Source: Streptomyces griseomycini
GTDB taxonomy: Bacteria; Actinomycetota; Actinomycetes; Streptomycetales; Streptomycetaceae
Direction: 5' to 3'
Assembly: GCF_014203535.1 (NCBI RefSeq)
Contig: NZ_JACHJI010000003.1
Location: forward strand, 227,707 to 291,706
Length of the DNA: 64,000 nucleotides
Shown here: in pieces, positions 63,814-64,000 of the stretch
Layout: each line of letters opens with the position of its first letter
Numbering within the stretch: the stretch's first letter is position 1
The notes under the pieces: model-generated
What the model saw: the letters and a program-made list of their open reading frames with translations, nothing else
The model's database searches: none
Told to the model about the DNA's origin: nothing
Program-made: the position numbers and the translations under genes

Positions 63814-64000
63814 TCAGACCTTGCCGAAGCCGTAGCCCAGGAGCTTCTTCGCGTCCTTCTCGCGCTGGGCGGCCGAGGACGAGGCGAGGACCGTGCCGAT
63901 GACCGTCTTGCCGTTCCTCGTCGCGGCGAAGACCAGGCAGTACTTGGCCTGCGGGCCCGAGCCGGTCTTCACGCCGATCGCGCCGCTGTAGCTGCTGAGC
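63814..64000 (-). CDS. D-alanyl-D-alanine carboxypeptidase, C-terminal fragment (5' end outside window)
   Basis: 61 residues of the C-terminus are visible on the minus strand, ending YGFGKV before TGA at 63814-63816. GVKTGSG is the KTG box of a low-molecular-weight penicillin-binding protein, followed by YCLVFAATRNGKTVIGTVLASSS as in the S11 peptidase family. The rest, including the SxxK serine, is beyond the right edge. It trims the stem peptide of peptidoglycan. Confidence 0.85.
   Translation of the reverse strand, partial: LSSYSGAIGVKTGSGPQAKYCLVFAATRNGKTVIGTVLASSSAAQREKDAKKLLGYGFGKV

Overview
The window is chromosomal DNA of a Streptomyces-type actinomycete. It is very GC-rich, start codons are often GTG (sometimes TTG), and the gene set is typical: crgA, class E sortases, PASTA kinase, Bpa, ECF41 sigma factor. 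I recall the gene order as that of the near-oriC core of the S. coelicolor chromosome; the exact species is not resolved. A parS site and a cluster of DnaA boxes fit a position close to oriC. No phage, IS element, CRISPR array or classical biosynthetic gene cluster was seen.

Layout. 1-6.8 kb: DUF5324 fragment, cyclophilin, zinc-ribbon rhomboid, a 281-bp convergent gap packed with DnaA-box-like 9-mers, crgA, DUF881, a small membrane protein, pabA and two class E sortases. 6.8-15 kb (minus strand): the cell-wall signalling operon fhaA-fhaB-pstP-rodA-pbpA-pknB. 15.5 kb: tRNA-Leu(CAG). 15.8-21.4 kb: a MacB-like ABC exporter divergent from a histidine kinase/response regulator pair. 21.5-24.3 kb: DUF2252, J-domain and rhodanese proteins. 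24.4-35.3 kb: phenylacetate catabolism (paaABCDE, paaN, paaH, TetR regulator), interrupted by a DUF5819-HTTM membrane pair and an RNA methyltransferase. 35.3-39.6 kb: AsnC regulator and branched-chain keto acid dehydrogenase operon 1. 39.7-43.1 kb: MobA-like protein, MoeA and a potassium channel whose first codons overlap parS. 43.1-48.6 kb: DrrAB-type ABC pair, quinone oxidoreductase, monooxygenase-globin fusion, secreted low-complexity protein and Bpa. 48.7-53.3 kb: two divergent Ser/Thr kinases and an APH-fold kinase. 53.8-57.4 kb: keto acid dehydrogenase operon 2. 57.5-64 kb: membrane protein, methyltransferase, saccharopine-reductase-like protein, GlxA-type regulator, FAD oxidoreductase with ECF41 sigma, and the 3' end of a D-Ala-D-Ala carboxypeptidase gene on the minus strand.

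How it fits together. The left third is a cell-envelope and division module: PknB and PstP set phosphorylation, the FHA proteins read it, RodA/PbpA build wall, CrgA restrains division and SrtE1/E2 anchor surface proteins. The middle is acyl-CoA catabolism. A 14-bp palindrome fitting ACCGNNCGNNCGGT, the PaaR-type TetR operator, occurs in front of paaA and between paaN and paaH. A one-mismatch copy precedes the first bkd operon, suggesting that one regulator links phenylacetate and branched-chain amino acid degradation. Each of these three sites has a perfect DnaA-box 9-mer within 50 bp.
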